DNA from: Nannocystis pusilla
Lineage (GTDB): Bacteria > Myxococcota_A > Polyangia > Nannocystales > Nannocystaceae
DNA length: 64,000 bases
Direction: 5' to 3'
Assembly (NCBI RefSeq): GCF_026626665.1
Contig: NZ_JAPNKE010000002.1
Span: forward strand, 1,613,204-1,677,203
Both the position numbers and the translations under genes were made by a program. Shown here in pieces: positions 45,906 to 55,334 of the stretch; position 1 is the stretch's first letter, and every line of letters begins with the position of its first letter. The notes beneath the pieces were generated by a model. It searched no databases. It had not been told where the DNA came from and saw nothing but the letters and a program-made list of their open reading frames with translations.

Positions 45906-47288
45906 TCAGGCGGGCGGCAGGGCGGCGAGCACGGCGGCGGCGAAGTCGTCGAGGTCCCAGGCGGCGCGCTCGTGGGTCATGCCGAGGCGGACGATCACGG
46001 CGTCGCGCGAGGGCACGACGAGGACGGCCTGGCCCTGGAAGCCGGAGGCCTGGTAGGCGTCGGGGGGCACGTGGGGCAGGCGGCGCTTGCTCAGGTCGGC
46101 GGGGTCGGGGGCGTTGGCCCAGAAGTGAGCGGCGTAGTCGCCGGGGCCGGTGCGGGTGGGCGTGCGGCTGTACTCGACCCAGCCCTCGGGGAGGATCCGG
46201 GCGCCGTCCCACACGCCGTCCCGCAGGTAGAGCAGGCCGAAGCGGGCCCAGTCGCGCGCGGTCGCGTAGACGAACGACGAGCCGAGGAAGGTGCCGCTGG
46301 CGTCGGTCTCGAACACGGCCGAGCGCATGCCGATCGGCGCGAACAGGGCCTCGTGCGGGAAGCGGTGGTAGTCGGCCAGCGCGGGGAACTGGTTGCGGAC
46401 GATCCAGCTGAGGATGTTGCTGGTGCCGCTGGAGTAGGCGAACACGGTGTCGGGGTCGTGCGCGAGCGGGCGCGCGAGGGCGACGGCGACGGCGTCCTCG
46501 ACCTCGAACAGCATGTGGGTGGCGTCGGCGAGCGGGCCGTAGCGCTCCTCGAACTGCAGGCCGCTGCTCATGCGCAGCAGCTGGTCGAGGGTGATCGCGC
46601 GGCGCGGGTCGCCCGACCACGCGGGGACGGGCGCGGGCGCGTCGCGGGTCAGGCGGCCGCGGCCGACGAGGATGCCGATCAGGGCATTGGTGACGCTCTT
46701 CGACATCGACCAGCCGAGGTGACGCGTGCCGCGATCGAAGCCGTCGGCGTAGCGCTCGGCGACGATGGCACCGCCGTGGACGACGACGACGGCGCGGGTG
46801 AGTCGCAGGGAGTCGGGGTTCGGCTCGCTGAAGGCGGCGGCCACGGCGGCGTCGAGGGCGGGGCGGTCGAGGGCGGGCGGATCGGCAGCGAGGCGCTCGC
46901 CCTCGCCGGCCGGCCACGGGACGTCGCCGGCGGGGGCGTGCTGGACGGCGAGGGTTTGCGCCTGCAGGGCCTCGGGCGCGACGCCGATGGCGAGGGCGCA
47001 GCCGAGGCCGTCACGGTACACGGCGGTGCGCCCGGCGAGGCCGAGCACGCTGGCGTGGACGCGCCGCTGCTCGCGATCGACGGCGAAGGACACGTACCCC
47101 ATGGGGGCGAGGTCCTCGCCGATGCGGTCCGGATCGCGGCCGGCGACGAACACGGCGGAGCAGGCGTTCTTGGCCACGTAGCCGGTCGCGGTCGGGAGGA
47201 TCCAGCCGGCCGCGAACACGACGGCCGCGAGGAGCACGAGGGCGAGGCCGAGGAGGAGCCGCCGACGCAGGCGAGAAGGGGCAGGCAC
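45906..47288 (-). CDS. Class C beta-lactamase-like serine hydrolase, membrane anchored
   Basis: A 460-residue protein from GTG 47288. One N-terminal membrane segment (LLLGLALVLLAAVVFAAGWI) anchors it outside the cytoplasm. The catalytic domain has SxxK in HLGWSMSKSVTNALIG, a Tyr motif FAYSSGTSNILSW in place of YxN, and LLRMSSGLQFEE before it. The KTG-equivalent near the C-terminus is less clear (YQASGFQGQAVL). The family includes D-aminopeptidases, esterases and lactamases; 6-aminohexanoate-dimer hydrolase-like members share this layout. No ampR-type regulator is adjacent, so antibiotic resistance is not implied. Confidence 0.85.
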   Translation of the reverse strand: MPAPSRLRRRLLLGLALVLLAAVVFAAGWILPTATGYVAKNACSAVFVAGRDPDRIGEDLAPMGYVSFAVDREQRRVHASVLGLAGRTAVYRDGLGCALAIGVAPEALQAQTLAVQHAPAGDVPWPAGEGERLAADPPALDRPALDAAVAAAFSEPNPDSLRLTRAVVVVHGGAIVAERYADGFDRGTRHLGWSMSKSVTNALIGILVGRGRLTRDAPAPVPAWSGDPRRAITLDQLLRMSSGLQFEERYGPLADATHMLFEVEDAVAVALARPLAHDPDTVFAYSSGTSNILSWIVRNQFPALADYHRFPHEALFAPIGMRSAVFETDASGTFLGSSFVYATARDWARFGLLYLRDGVWDGARILPEGWVEYSRTPTRTGPGDYAAHFWANAPDPADLSKRRLPHVPPDAYQASGFQGQAVLVVPSRDAVIVRLGMTHERAAWDLDDFAAAVLAALPPA

Positions 47289-47425
47289 GCCGAGCCATGA
47301 TACCGCGGCGAGCGGCGAGCAGGCCCTGTCGCCGTGGGCCCCGAGCGGAGGACCAGTGACTTGAGGCATCTCCGTCGCGCGGGCGCAAAGGCGCGGCGGC
47401 TGGCGGCGGCGTGATAGTTTGCGGC

Positions 47426-48577
47426 ATGCTGCGATCTTTGGTTTGGCCTGGTCTGGTGACGGTCTCGGTGCTGGCGTCGGCGTGCGGCGACGAGGGGGGC
47501 GGCTCGGGCACGAGCGCGACGGGGGTCACGGGGGCGACGTCGCTCGCACCCACGTCGACGACCGCGGCGCCGACGAGCGGTGAACCGACGAGCGGCGAGG
47601 CGAGCACGTCGAGCGGGGAGGACAGCACCGCGGCGCCGACGTCGACGAGCAGCGTGACGGGCGGGCCGGCGCTCGACGTCGGCATGCCGGACTTCGGCGG
47701 GCCGAGCGAGTGCGCGGCGGAGCAGCACGCGGCCTGCGACGCGGAGGGCGGCGATCCGCTGCAGGCGATCGGCCTCAACTGCCCGGGCGAGCTGACGGTC
47801 ACGGGCGGCTTCGACGGCGACCCGGCGGGGCTGCGGGTCATCTCGCAGTGGGGCCAGGCCGACACGTTCACGCCGCGCGAGGGCAGCAGCTTCCTGGTGC
47901 TCAGCACCGGCGACCTGGGGGAGATGCACGACGCGCCGGCCGACGAGGACGACGTGGCGTATCACTGCAACTCGTGGTTTACGCCCGGCGACGGGATGGA
48001 CACGACCAAGTTCCCGCCGCCGATCACGAAGCAGCCGGTGCAGGGCGACTGCCTGGTCGACCCGTCGCAGGTCGGCACCGGCGACTGCTCGAAGACGATC
48101 AAGAACCAGTTCGACCAGAGCGGCTTCAAGTACGACTATCAAGAGCTGCGCTTCACGGCGGTGGTGCCGGCGGGGGCGGAGTCGTTCAGCTTCGACCTGG
48201 CGTTCTTCACCAAGGAGTACCCGATCTGGCAGGACCAGCCGTATAACGACATGTTCATCGGCTGGCTCGAGTCGACGAACTGGACCGGCAACATCTCGTT
48301 CGACCAGCAGGGCAAGGCGCTGTCGCTCAACGCGGCGTTCCTCGAGCTGTACGACGACGGCGGCGACCTGCCCGAGTTCGCCGGCACGTGCATGCGCTAC
48401 AGCGCGGGCACGAAGTGGCTGACGACCACCGCGGACGTGGTGCCGGGCGAGACCATCGAGCTGGTGCTGGCGATCTTCGACCTCGACGACGTCAACTGGG
48501 ACAGCTTCGTGCTGGTCGACAACTTCCAGTGGCACTGCGGCGACGCGGGCGGACCGGTGACCGAGCCGGTGGGGTGA
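47426..48577 (+). CDS. Choice-of-anchor L domain lipoprotein
   Basis: A 383-residue stalked lipoprotein from ATG 47426. The signal SLVWPGLVTVSVLASAC precedes about 80 residues rich in Thr, Ser, Gly and Glu. The domain from about residue 120 includes GLRVISQWGQADTFTPREGSSFLVLSTG, ELRFTAVVPAGAESFSFDLAFFTKEYP, then YNDMFIGWLES, GNISFDQQGKALSLN and DSFVLVDNFQWHC. The YP...NDMF and FD..G..L..N pattern is that of choice-of-anchor L (adhesin-like beta-sandwich) domains found in surface proteins. Binding target unknown. Confidence 0.8.
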   Translation: MLRSLVWPGLVTVSVLASACGDEGGGSGTSATGVTGATSLAPTSTTAAPTSGEPTSGEASTSSGEDSTAAPTSTSSVTGGPALDVGMPDFGGPSECAAEQHAACDAEGGDPLQAIGLNCPGELTVTGGFDGDPAGLRVISQWGQADTFTPREGSSFLVLSTGDLGEMHDAPADEDDVAYHCNSWFTPGDGMDTTKFPPPITKQPVQGDCLVDPSQVGTGDCSKTIKNQFDQSGFKYDYQELRFTAVVPAGAESFSFDLAFFTKEYPIWQDQPYNDMFIGWLESTNWTGNISFDQQGKALSLNAAFLELYDDGGDLPEFAGTCMRYSAGTKWLTTTADVVPGETIELVLAIFDLDDVNWDSFVLVDNFQWHCGDAGGPVTEPVG

Positions 48578-48673
48578 GAGGTTCGCGCGAGGCCGCGAGC
48601 GCGGGATGCGGCGGAGTGCGTGACGCGAGGGCGCATTGACACCCAGCCGTGGGGTCGGTAGGGAGGCATCGCC

Positions 48674-49369
48674 GTGACGACCTCCGACGAGACGCTGCTC
48701 CACGAACTCGAGGCCCGCATGATCGCGCTGCCGGCGGCGACCGTGGTGCTCCGCGACGAGGGCACCAGGACCGACTGGCAGGTCGCGGTGGCGCCGTTCC
48801 GCCTGGCGGCGGTGCCGGTGACGCGCGAGCTGTACGCGGCGGTCCACGGGGTCGCGCCGCCGTCGACGGCGGGGCCGCGGACGCCGGTGACCGAGGTGTC
48901 GTGGAACGAGGTGATCCGGTTCTGCAACGCGCTGTCGCTGCAGGCGGGGCTGCGGCCGTGCTACGCGTTCGGCGAGGATCCCGAGGCGCGCGACGTGACG
49001 TGCGACTGGGAGGCCGACGGCTACCGCCTGCCGTCGGAGGCGGAGTGGGAGCACGCGTGCCGGGCCGGGACGACCGGCGAGCGCTATGGCGACCTCGACG
49101 CGATCGCGTGGCACCGGGGCAACTCGGGCGGCGCACCGCACGACGTGGCGACCCGCGAGCCCAACGCCTGGGGTTTTTACGACACGATCGGCAACGCCTG
49201 GGAGTGGTGCTGGGACGTCTACGATCCGAAGGTCTACGGGCCGTACCGGGTGTTCCGCGGCGGCGGCTGGAACGACACGCCGCGCGGCCTGCGGGCGTCG
49301 TGTCGCCGCCGCAGCCACCCGACGTTTCGCGTCGACGACCTGGGGTTCCGCCTCGCCCGCTCGCGCTGA
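48674..49369 (+). CDS. Formylglycine-generating-enzyme-like (SUMF1) protein
   Basis: A 231-residue protein from GTG 48674, which has GGGAGG nine bases upstream. The FGE fold is shown by VPVTRELYAAVHG, PVTEVSWNEVIRFCNALS, YRLPSEAEWEHACRAGT, NAWGFYDTIGNAWEWCWD and FRGGGWNDTPRGLRASCRRR, ending LGFRLARS. True FGE uses two Cys near the C-terminus to oxidise a sulfatase Cys; only one Cys is present in that region, so it may be one of the many SUMF1-like proteins with other substrates. The N-terminal 45 residues lack the usual iron-sulfur or signal elements. No sulfatase is adjacent. Confidence 0.85.
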   Translation: MTTSDETLLHELEARMIALPAATVVLRDEGTRTDWQVAVAPFRLAAVPVTRELYAAVHGVAPPSTAGPRTPVTEVSWNEVIRFCNALSLQAGLRPCYAFGEDPEARDVTCDWEADGYRLPSEAEWEHACRAGTTGERYGDLDAIAWHRGNSGGAPHDVATREPNAWGFYDTIGNAWEWCWDVYDPKVYGPYRVFRGGGWNDTPRGLRASCRRRSHPTFRVDDLGFRLARSR

Positions 49370-49394
49370 ACGGCGTCACGGCGGTCCGTGGCGA

Positions 49395-49426
49395 CGTGGC
49401 GTAAGGGACATGTCCGTTCCGCCATG
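49395..49426. repeat. CATG-N10 repeat, three nodes
   Basis: CGTG at 49395, CATG at 49409 and 49423 with N10 GCGTAAGGGA and TCCGTTCCGC. It begins 25 bases past the FGE-like stop codon. Confidence 0.65.
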
Positions 49427-49573
49427 TCACTCGTTCCGGGCGAGACCGCCCCGACTGCGACGCACCTGTCGCGGGCGTCCCCCACGTGTCGTGCGGGTGT
49501 CGGACATCCGCGTCGTGTGATCGCTCGGCGGCGCCGGCCGGTGATGGCCGGGGACGTGCGCTATAACGGAGGG

Positions 49574-51349
49574 ATGCAGGCTTATCCTTGGTTTTTCCTG
49601 GCGCGTAGTATCGGCTTTATGACAGCGCTCGTCGTGGCCTCGGGCTGCACCGAGCGGGACCCCGGCGACGAGACCGACAGCGGCACGACGACGGACGGCC
49701 CGGCGACCGGTGGTCCGATGACCGACGGCACGGCGACGGCGCCGACGACGGACCCGCCGACGACGACAGATCCGTCGTCGGACACCGAAGGGACGTCGGG
49801 CGGGCCGGAGCCGGCGCCGACGGTGCCGATCGGCTCGAGCGTCGAGGCCGACATCCTGTTCGTGGTCGACAACTCGCTGTCGATGGCGACCCGGCAGGCG
49901 AAGCTGGCGGCGGCGATGCCCGCGTTCGTCGGCGGGCTCGGCGGGCTCGACTACCGCATCGGCATCACCACCACCGACAGCGGCAACCCGCGCTGCAGCG
50001 CAAACGCCACCGGGCCGGAGCGCGGCGAGCTGGTGCTGACGAGCTGCCTCGAGCGCGTGGCCGCGGGCGAGTTCGAGGTGCCGGGGATCCTCGACGACGT
50101 GTCGGCGGCGTGCACCGCCGCGTGTGCGCTGGGCGACGCCGACCTGCCGATCAAGCCCACGGCCACGCACGCGTCGAACGGCGAGCTCGCGCCGCGCAAG
50201 TGGGTCGAGGTCCAGGGTGAGAGCGAGATCAGCAACCTGCCGGACGGGGTGTCGCCGGCGCAGGCGCTGCAGTGCTTCATGCCGCAGGGGGTGACGGGCT
50301 GCGGCTTCGAGTCGCACCTCGAGTCGATGTTCACGGCGCTGGCGCGCACGAGCGACGTCGGCTCGGCGAGCAACTTCGGCTTCATGCGCCCGCAAGCGAG
50401 CCTGTCGGTGGTGCTCTTCAGCGACGAGACCGACTGCTCGCCGGCGCCCGGCTTCGAGGAGATCTTCACCGACAACAAGGTGTTTTGGGAGGACCCCGAC
50501 GCGCCGGCGCCGACCAGCGCGGTGTGCTGGAACGCGGGCGTGCGCTGCGAGGGGCCGGGGCCGCTGTACGCCGGCTGCTCGGCCGAGAATCACGACATCC
50601 AGGGCAACCCGGGCGTGAGCGACGACGCCGCGGTGCTGCAGCCGGTGTCGCACTACATCGATTTCCTGCAGGCGATCGAGGATCAGAAGCGGGTGTTCGA
50701 CTCGTTCGCCGAGGTGCGGATGATGATGATCGCCGGCGTCCCGCCGGGCTACGAGACCCACGATAGCGAGCTCGTGTACGAGGACGCCGCCGACCCGCAG
50801 GTCCAGCTCGACTTCGGCATCGGCCACGGCTGCATCGACGCGGAGTCCCTCGGCGCCGTCCCGCCGGTGCGCGAGCGCGAGGTCGCCGAGGCGTTCGCGG
50901 TCGACGAGAACCGCGACATCTTCTCGATCTGCGACAGCGACTACAGCGCGGCGCTGGCGGCCATCGCCACGCGGATCGCCGACCAGATCCGGCCGGGCTG
51001 CATGCCGCTGTGCGTCGCCGACCTCGATCCGTCGTCGAGCGTGCTCGATCCGAACTGCCAGGTGTTCGAGGTCGACGCCGCGGCCCAGACCCGCGTCGAG
51101 GTGGTGAAGTGCGAGGCGTTCGGCGACGTCTGGACGGTCCCCGCCGGCTCGACGGTGTGCTTCGCGGAGCTGATCGATCAGGGCGGACAGACGCCGAGCT
51201 CCGGCGACGACATGTCCGCGGAGTGCGTCGCCGAGGGCTTCAACCTCGAGTTCCAGTTCATTCGCAACACGGCGCCGCCGAGCGGCGTGACGTTCGAGGC
51301 GGTCTGCGCGCCGTCGCCGAACGTGTCGCGGGATTGCCCGGCTCTGTGA
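49574..51349 (+). CDS. Stalked lipoprotein with a von Willebrand A-like domain
   Basis: A 591-residue lipoprotein from ATG 49574, close behind GGAGGG. The leader ends in TALVVASGC. After a Thr/Asp-rich stalk, a VWA-like domain starts at about residue 95 with ADILFVVDNSLSMATRQ, an intact DxSxS MIDAS start. It is large and Cys-rich, with LSVVLFSDETDCSPAP and long loops (FMPQGVTGCGFESHLESMFTA). The C-terminal 120 residues are another Cys-rich beta domain. This is a common design among myxobacterial surface proteins. The ligand is unknown. A strong hairpin follows the gene. Confidence 0.85.
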   Translation: MQAYPWFFLARSIGFMTALVVASGCTERDPGDETDSGTTTDGPATGGPMTDGTATAPTTDPPTTTDPSSDTEGTSGGPEPAPTVPIGSSVEADILFVVDNSLSMATRQAKLAAAMPAFVGGLGGLDYRIGITTTDSGNPRCSANATGPERGELVLTSCLERVAAGEFEVPGILDDVSAACTAACALGDADLPIKPTATHASNGELAPRKWVEVQGESEISNLPDGVSPAQALQCFMPQGVTGCGFESHLESMFTALARTSDVGSASNFGFMRPQASLSVVLFSDETDCSPAPGFEEIFTDNKVFWEDPDAPAPTSAVCWNAGVRCEGPGPLYAGCSAENHDIQGNPGVSDDAAVLQPVSHYIDFLQAIEDQKRVFDSFAEVRMMMIAGVPPGYETHDSELVYEDAADPQVQLDFGIGHGCIDAESLGAVPPVREREVAEAFAVDENRDIFSICDSDYSAALAAIATRIADQIRPGCMPLCVADLDPSSSVLDPNCQVFEVDAAAQTRVEVVKCEAFGDVWTVPAGSTVCFAELIDQGGQTPSSGDDMSAECVAEGFNLEFQFIRNTAPPSGVTFEAVCAPSPNVSRDCPAL

Positions 51350-51442
51350 GGCGAAGCGAGGCCTGACCTCGCCGCTCGGGCGGCGGGTGCGGCGGCCGCC
51401 GGTGAGGGCGTGCGCTGGAGGCCTGCCGGTGAGGCTGTGCGG

Positions 51443-51469
51443 CGTCCGTCATCGCTGCGATGACGGACG
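51443..51469. terminator. Perfect 12-bp hairpin 3' of the VWA lipoprotein gene
   Basis: CGTCCGTCATCG and CGATGACGGACG enclose the three bases CTG. It lies about 95 bases past the stop codon. There is no T tract. Confidence 0.6.
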
Positions 51470-51679
51470 GCCCGCGGTGCGGCCATGCGAGCGTTTGCGG
51501 TCGGACCCGGCCGAGACGGACGGCGCGCGAACTGGCCACGCGGCGCCGTTCGGTGGCCGGGCAGGTGGTGCCGTGCGGCGGCGCAGACGGACGTAGCGAG
51601 GCCCGGCCACTGCAACGATCGGAGACGCGAGCGCCGGTCCGCTGCGAGGACCTCGGCGCGCGTCGCGGAGGATTTCACA

Positions 51680-51697
51680 GATGTCTCATGAGACATG
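51680..51697. repeat. CATG-N10 palindrome in the leader of the radical SAM gene
   Basis: GATG at 51680, N10 TCTCATGAGA, CATG at 51694. ATGTCTCATGAGACAT (51681-51696) is a perfect palindrome 37 bases before the ATG at 51734. Confidence 0.65.
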
Positions 51698-51733
51698 TGG
51701 CCGTATTCGCGGCCGGAGCGAGGAGGCGAGGTC

Positions 51734-52786
51734 ATGACCGACGAGGCGAGTCCGGGGACGCTGTTGTCGCGGGCGCGGGGGCTGGTGGCGCGCTCGCCCG
51801 CCGCGGTGGCGCTGGCCAAGCGGGTCTATCGCTCGCCGCGGCTGCAGCAGACGCAGGTGTTCCGCCGGTTCGTCCGCACGCGCGCGACGCAGGCGGAGGC
51901 GGCGGTGCAGGCCGGCGCGCGGCCGCAGCTGTGGCTGGAGACGGTGCTGACGTGCAACGCCCGCTGCTCGATGTGCGTCCACAGCGAGCGCAAGATGGTG
52001 GGCGTGATGGCGATGGACCTGTTCCGCCGCCTGGTCGACGAGGCGTCGGCGTGGGGCGTCGACTCGGTGTGCCTCAGCATCTACGGCGAGCCGATGGTCG
52101 ACAAGCGCTGGCTCGAGCGGCTGCAGTACGTGCGCATGGCCGGGATGACGTACAACTTCTTCTCGAACGCGAGCATGCTGACGCCCGAGCTGGCGGCGGC
52201 GATGCTCGAGCTCGGCGGCTGGACGGAGGTCAACTTCAGCGTCAACGGCCTGTCGAAGTCGGTCTACGAGGCCGTGATGCCGCCGCTGTCGCGCGACCGG
52301 GTGTACGCCAACATCGAGCGGTTCCTCGCGCTGCGCCGGGCCCACGAGGGCGCGGTGCCGAAGGTGACGGTGTCGTGCGTGACCCTGGCCGAGAACGTCC
52401 ACGAGGTGCCGGAGTTCGTGCGCTACTGGCGTCCGCGGGTCGATCGCGTGAGCATCGCCGACCGCACCGACTGGCTCGGCGAGCTCAAGAAGACCGACCG
52501 CGCGGGGCCGGTGCGCGGGCGTCTGCGGGTGATGGACGATTCGCAGTCGCAGATGCCGTGCCCGGCGCCGTGGCACAAGATGTACGTGTACGCCGACGGC
52601 CGCGTGTCGCCGTGCTGCGAGGACGCGGCGTTGCGCCAGCTGATCCTCGGCGACACGAATGTGCAGAGTCTGCGCCAGATCTACCACGGGCCGGGCTACA
52701 CGGCGCTGCGCCGGCAACACCTGCACGACCGCCGCGGCGAGCACCGGATCTGCGGCGGCTGTCGCGTCAACCCGCCGTGGATCTGA
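51734..52786 (+). CDS. Radical SAM / SPASM domain protein
   Basis: A 350-residue enzyme with GGAGGCGAGG before ATG 51734. The radical SAM cluster motif is TCNARCSMC (CxxxCxxC, about residue 76). SAM-binding elements follow: VCLSIYGEPMVDKRW (GEP motif) and FSVNGLSKSVYEAVM. The C-terminal part has VSPCCEDAA and HRICGGCRV cysteines typical of a shortened SPASM domain binding a second iron-sulfur cluster. Related proteins modify peptides or sugars or act in unknown pathways; no precursor peptide is visible next to it. A CATG palindrome in its leader may affect expression. Confidence 0.88.
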   Translation: MTDEASPGTLLSRARGLVARSPAAVALAKRVYRSPRLQQTQVFRRFVRTRATQAEAAVQAGARPQLWLETVLTCNARCSMCVHSERKMVGVMAMDLFRRLVDEASAWGVDSVCLSIYGEPMVDKRWLERLQYVRMAGMTYNFFSNASMLTPELAAAMLELGGWTEVNFSVNGLSKSVYEAVMPPLSRDRVYANIERFLALRRAHEGAVPKVTVSCVTLAENVHEVPEFVRYWRPRVDRVSIADRTDWLGELKKTDRAGPVRGRLRVMDDSQSQMPCPAPWHKMYVYADGRVSPCCEDAALRQLILGDTNVQSLRQIYHGPGYTALRRQHLHDRRGEHRICGGCRVNPPWI

Positions 52787-53011
52787 GCGGCGGAATGTGC
52801 AGAGAATGCGGACGACGTCGGGCTGGTCCGCGGCTGCAGGCGCCGCGGTCCGGCGAGGGGGACGCCGCGGGACGGCGCACGCAATGCACATTGCGACGGG
52901 TCGACGACGCGAGGCGCCGGACAGTTACGGCGGCGTCACGCGGCGGTCTCGACGTCGCGGACCGGCGCGGGCGCTTGGACGCCGGCGCGCGGCTTCTATA
53001 GGCTCGCGCGC

Positions 53012-54510
53012 ATGTCGACGGGTACACGGCGCCTCGCTGCTCTCTTCCTCCTCTTCCGGCCTGCAACAACGACGCGCAGGAGCCGACCGAGGGTCTCTCG
53101 ACGGCGCCGATGATCACCTCGGTCGGGGCGACGCAGACCACCACGTCGACGACGTCGGGCGAGCCGACCACCACCGCGGAGCCCACGACGGACGCGACCA
53201 CCGGGAGCGCGACCGACGAGTCGGAGACGAACACGACGACGTCGACGTCGACGGACGCGAGCACCACGACCGGGACGAGCAGCGGGGCCGCCGAATCGTG
53301 CGAGGACGGCGAGCAGAACGGGAGCGAGACGGACGTCGATTGCGGCGGCCCGGCCTGTCCGGGGTGCGTCGACGGCTCGGCCTGCGTCGCCGACACCGAC
53401 TGCGCGGGGATGAGCTGCGTGGACGCGGTCTGCGGGCCGCCGGCGGCGACCTGCGACGACGCGGTCCACAACGGGAGCGAGACGGACGTCGACTGCGGCG
53501 GGGCCGACTGCCCGGCCTGCGGCGAGTCGCAGGCCTGCGCGGAGGCGGTCGACTGCGCGTCGCAGAGCTGCGTCGGCGGCTCGTGCGCGGCGCCGGCGTG
53601 CGACGACGACGTGGAGAACGGCGAGGAGACGGCGGTAGACTGCGGCGGACCCGAGTGCGAGCCGTGCGGCGACGCGCTCGGCTGCGAGGTCGCGGACGAC
53701 TGCAAGAGCGGGGTGTGCGACGGAGGCCTGTGCGCCATCCCGCTGTGCAACGACGGGGCGAAGAACGGCGACGAGACGGATGTCGACTGCGGCGGCCAGC
53801 ACTGCGATCCCTGCGACGACGGGCTCGCCTGCGAGGTCGACGGCGACTGCGTGGGCGACGACTGTACGGGCGGGATCTGCGTGGGGGCGAGCTGCGACGA
53901 CGGGGTCAAGAACGGCGGCGAGACGGGCGTCGATTGCGGCGGTCCGGACTGCGCGCCGTGCGGGACGGTCGGCCTCGTCATCAACGAGGTCGACTACGAC
54001 CAGCCGGGCAACGACACCGCGGAGTTCATCGAGCTGCTCAACACGTCGGGCGCGCCGATCGACCTGAGCAACCACGCGGTGGTGCTCGTCAACGGGGCGA
54101 ACAACTCGACCTACGCGACCATCAACCTCGCCGGGACCCTCGCCGCGGGGCAGTACCTGGTGCTCGCGCACGCCAACTTCGTCGTGCCGGCGCCGGCGCT
54201 CAAGGTGACGATCACGAGCGGCATCGTGCAGAACGGCGGCACCAGCCCCGACGGGATCGCGCTCGTCGACAAGAGCGCGAAGAAGCTGGTCGACGCGCTG
54301 TCGTACGACGGGCCGATCACGGCGGTCAACATCGCGGGGATCGGGACGGTGAGCCTGGTCGAGGGGACGCCGCTGCCGGGCAACGTGATCGACGACGCCG
54401 CGTCCGCGGGCTCGCTGGCGCGGCTGCCCAACGGGCAGGACAGCAACAACGCCGCGAGCGACTGGAAGTTCACGAAGAAGCCGACGCCGGCGGCGGCGAA
54501 CTTGCCGTGA
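53012..54510 (+). CDS. Cys-repeat and lamin-tail-domain lipoprotein, interrupted by one frameshift
   Basis: ATG 53012 opens the leader MSTGTRRLAALFLLF. One missing C at 53056-53057 separates it from PACNNDAQEP, whose Cys completes a lipobox; the second frame then runs to 54510. After a Thr-rich stalk come five copies of a 35-45 residue Cys-rich unit with the core NGxETDVDCGGPxCxxC (for example QNGSETDVDCGGPACPGC). The C-terminal 170 residues are a lamin-tail domain: LVINEVDYDQPGNDTAEFIE, NHAVVLVNGANN, GQYLVLAHANF. Such domains mediate surface or nucleic-acid-related contacts; here it is extracellular and of unknown role. Confidence 0.82.
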
Positions 54511-54710
54511 GGGCCGCGCGTTCGACGGCGTGGTGCGCGGGGATTCGTGCCTGTCGGAGATGAGCGGCCCGCAGGCTTCGAGGTGCTCGGCGACGAGCTT
54601 CTCGATGCTGCGGGTACGAGCTCGAGCCGGATTGGGAAGAGTCCCGCGCGCGCTCGGTCGCTATGATCATAGGGCGGTCGCCCGAGTCGCCTGCGTGTCC
54701 CTACCAAGCG

Positions 54711-55303
54711 TCAGCGCTCGAACGGGAAGACGATCGTCGACCACAGGCGGGCGCGTCGGCCGGGCGCGGGGCCTCGTTCGAAAACGGCCGCAAGGTCGTC
54801 TGGAGCGCCGCGACCAACTCGCGGAATTCGACGTCGTCGAGGTGCAGCAAGGCGGAGCGAAAGCCGGCGCCGTCCGCCGCGAGATCGACGGAGCCCGACG
54901 CCGCGGCGTGCTGGATGTACCGGCCCCACGCGTCGAGCAGGTGGGCCGTGAAGGCCGCGAAGCCGCGGGTGTGATCGCCGGGCGTGAGCGCGCGGGCGGC
55001 CGCCTCGTCCAGGTGGGCGGCCGCCTCGTGAAGCGCGTAGCTCCGCTCGACTCCGCCGCGTTTGGGCTGCTCGCCGACCACCCGCAGCACGCCCGAGCGC
55101 GCCAGCAGGTTGAGGTGACGGTAGAGGGTCGCAGGGGCGACGTCGGGCAGCTCGCCGAGCAGGGCCGCCGCAGTCACCGGCCGGGCCGCGGCCGCCACCG
55201 TCTCGACGATCCGCAGCCGGAGCGGGTGGAGCAGCACGTCGGCGCGCTCCCGCGCGCTGGCGGGGCCTTTCGGCGGCCGGTTTTTGCTTGCGTTCTTCGC
55301 CAC
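54711..55303 (-). CDS. Winged-helix (ArsR-like) regulator, frameshifted near the C-terminus
   Basis: From GTG 55303. The HTH domain reads HPLRLRIVETVAAAARPVT, LGELPDVAPATLYRHLNLLARSG, RVVGEQPKRGGVERSYAL. A helical domain follows (FAAFTAHLLDAWGRYIQH). One missing C in the CCCC run at 54768-54771 (plus-strand GGGG) separates SNEAP from PGRRARLWSTIVFPFER, and that frame stops at 54711. The restored tail fits how such regulators usually end. It is divergent from the CPBP protease gene, with a dyad between the starts, so it probably represses both. Confidence 0.75.
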
Positions 55304-55310
55304 GCGCGGC

Positions 55311-55334
55311 AATGTTATCAAACATGAGAACATT
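55311..55334. promoter_or_regulatory. Dyad between divergent regulator and CPBP genes
   Basis: AATGTT at 55311-55316 and AACATT at 55329-55334 form the arms; inside, TCA and TGA continue the symmetry with one mismatch. The dyad overlaps the first codons of the CPBP gene and begins 8 bases from the regulator GTG, leaving almost no leader on either side. Confidence 0.6.

Larger units (their letters stand above)
51350..51733. other. Intergenic region with two palindromes
   Basis: About 380 bases with a perfect hairpin (51443-51469) and a CATG repeat (51680-51697) near the radical SAM start. No gene is supported. Confidence 0.5.

Noticed and set aside
45906..47288. Calling the serine hydrolase an AmpC beta-lactamase
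   Set aside because: The SxxK motif is present but the Tyr and KTG motifs are atypical and no ampR-type regulator is adjacent.
54673..54686. Palindromic TATGATCATA near the regulator's 3' end
   Set aside because: A short isolated palindrome with no CATG-family spacing and no promoter context.
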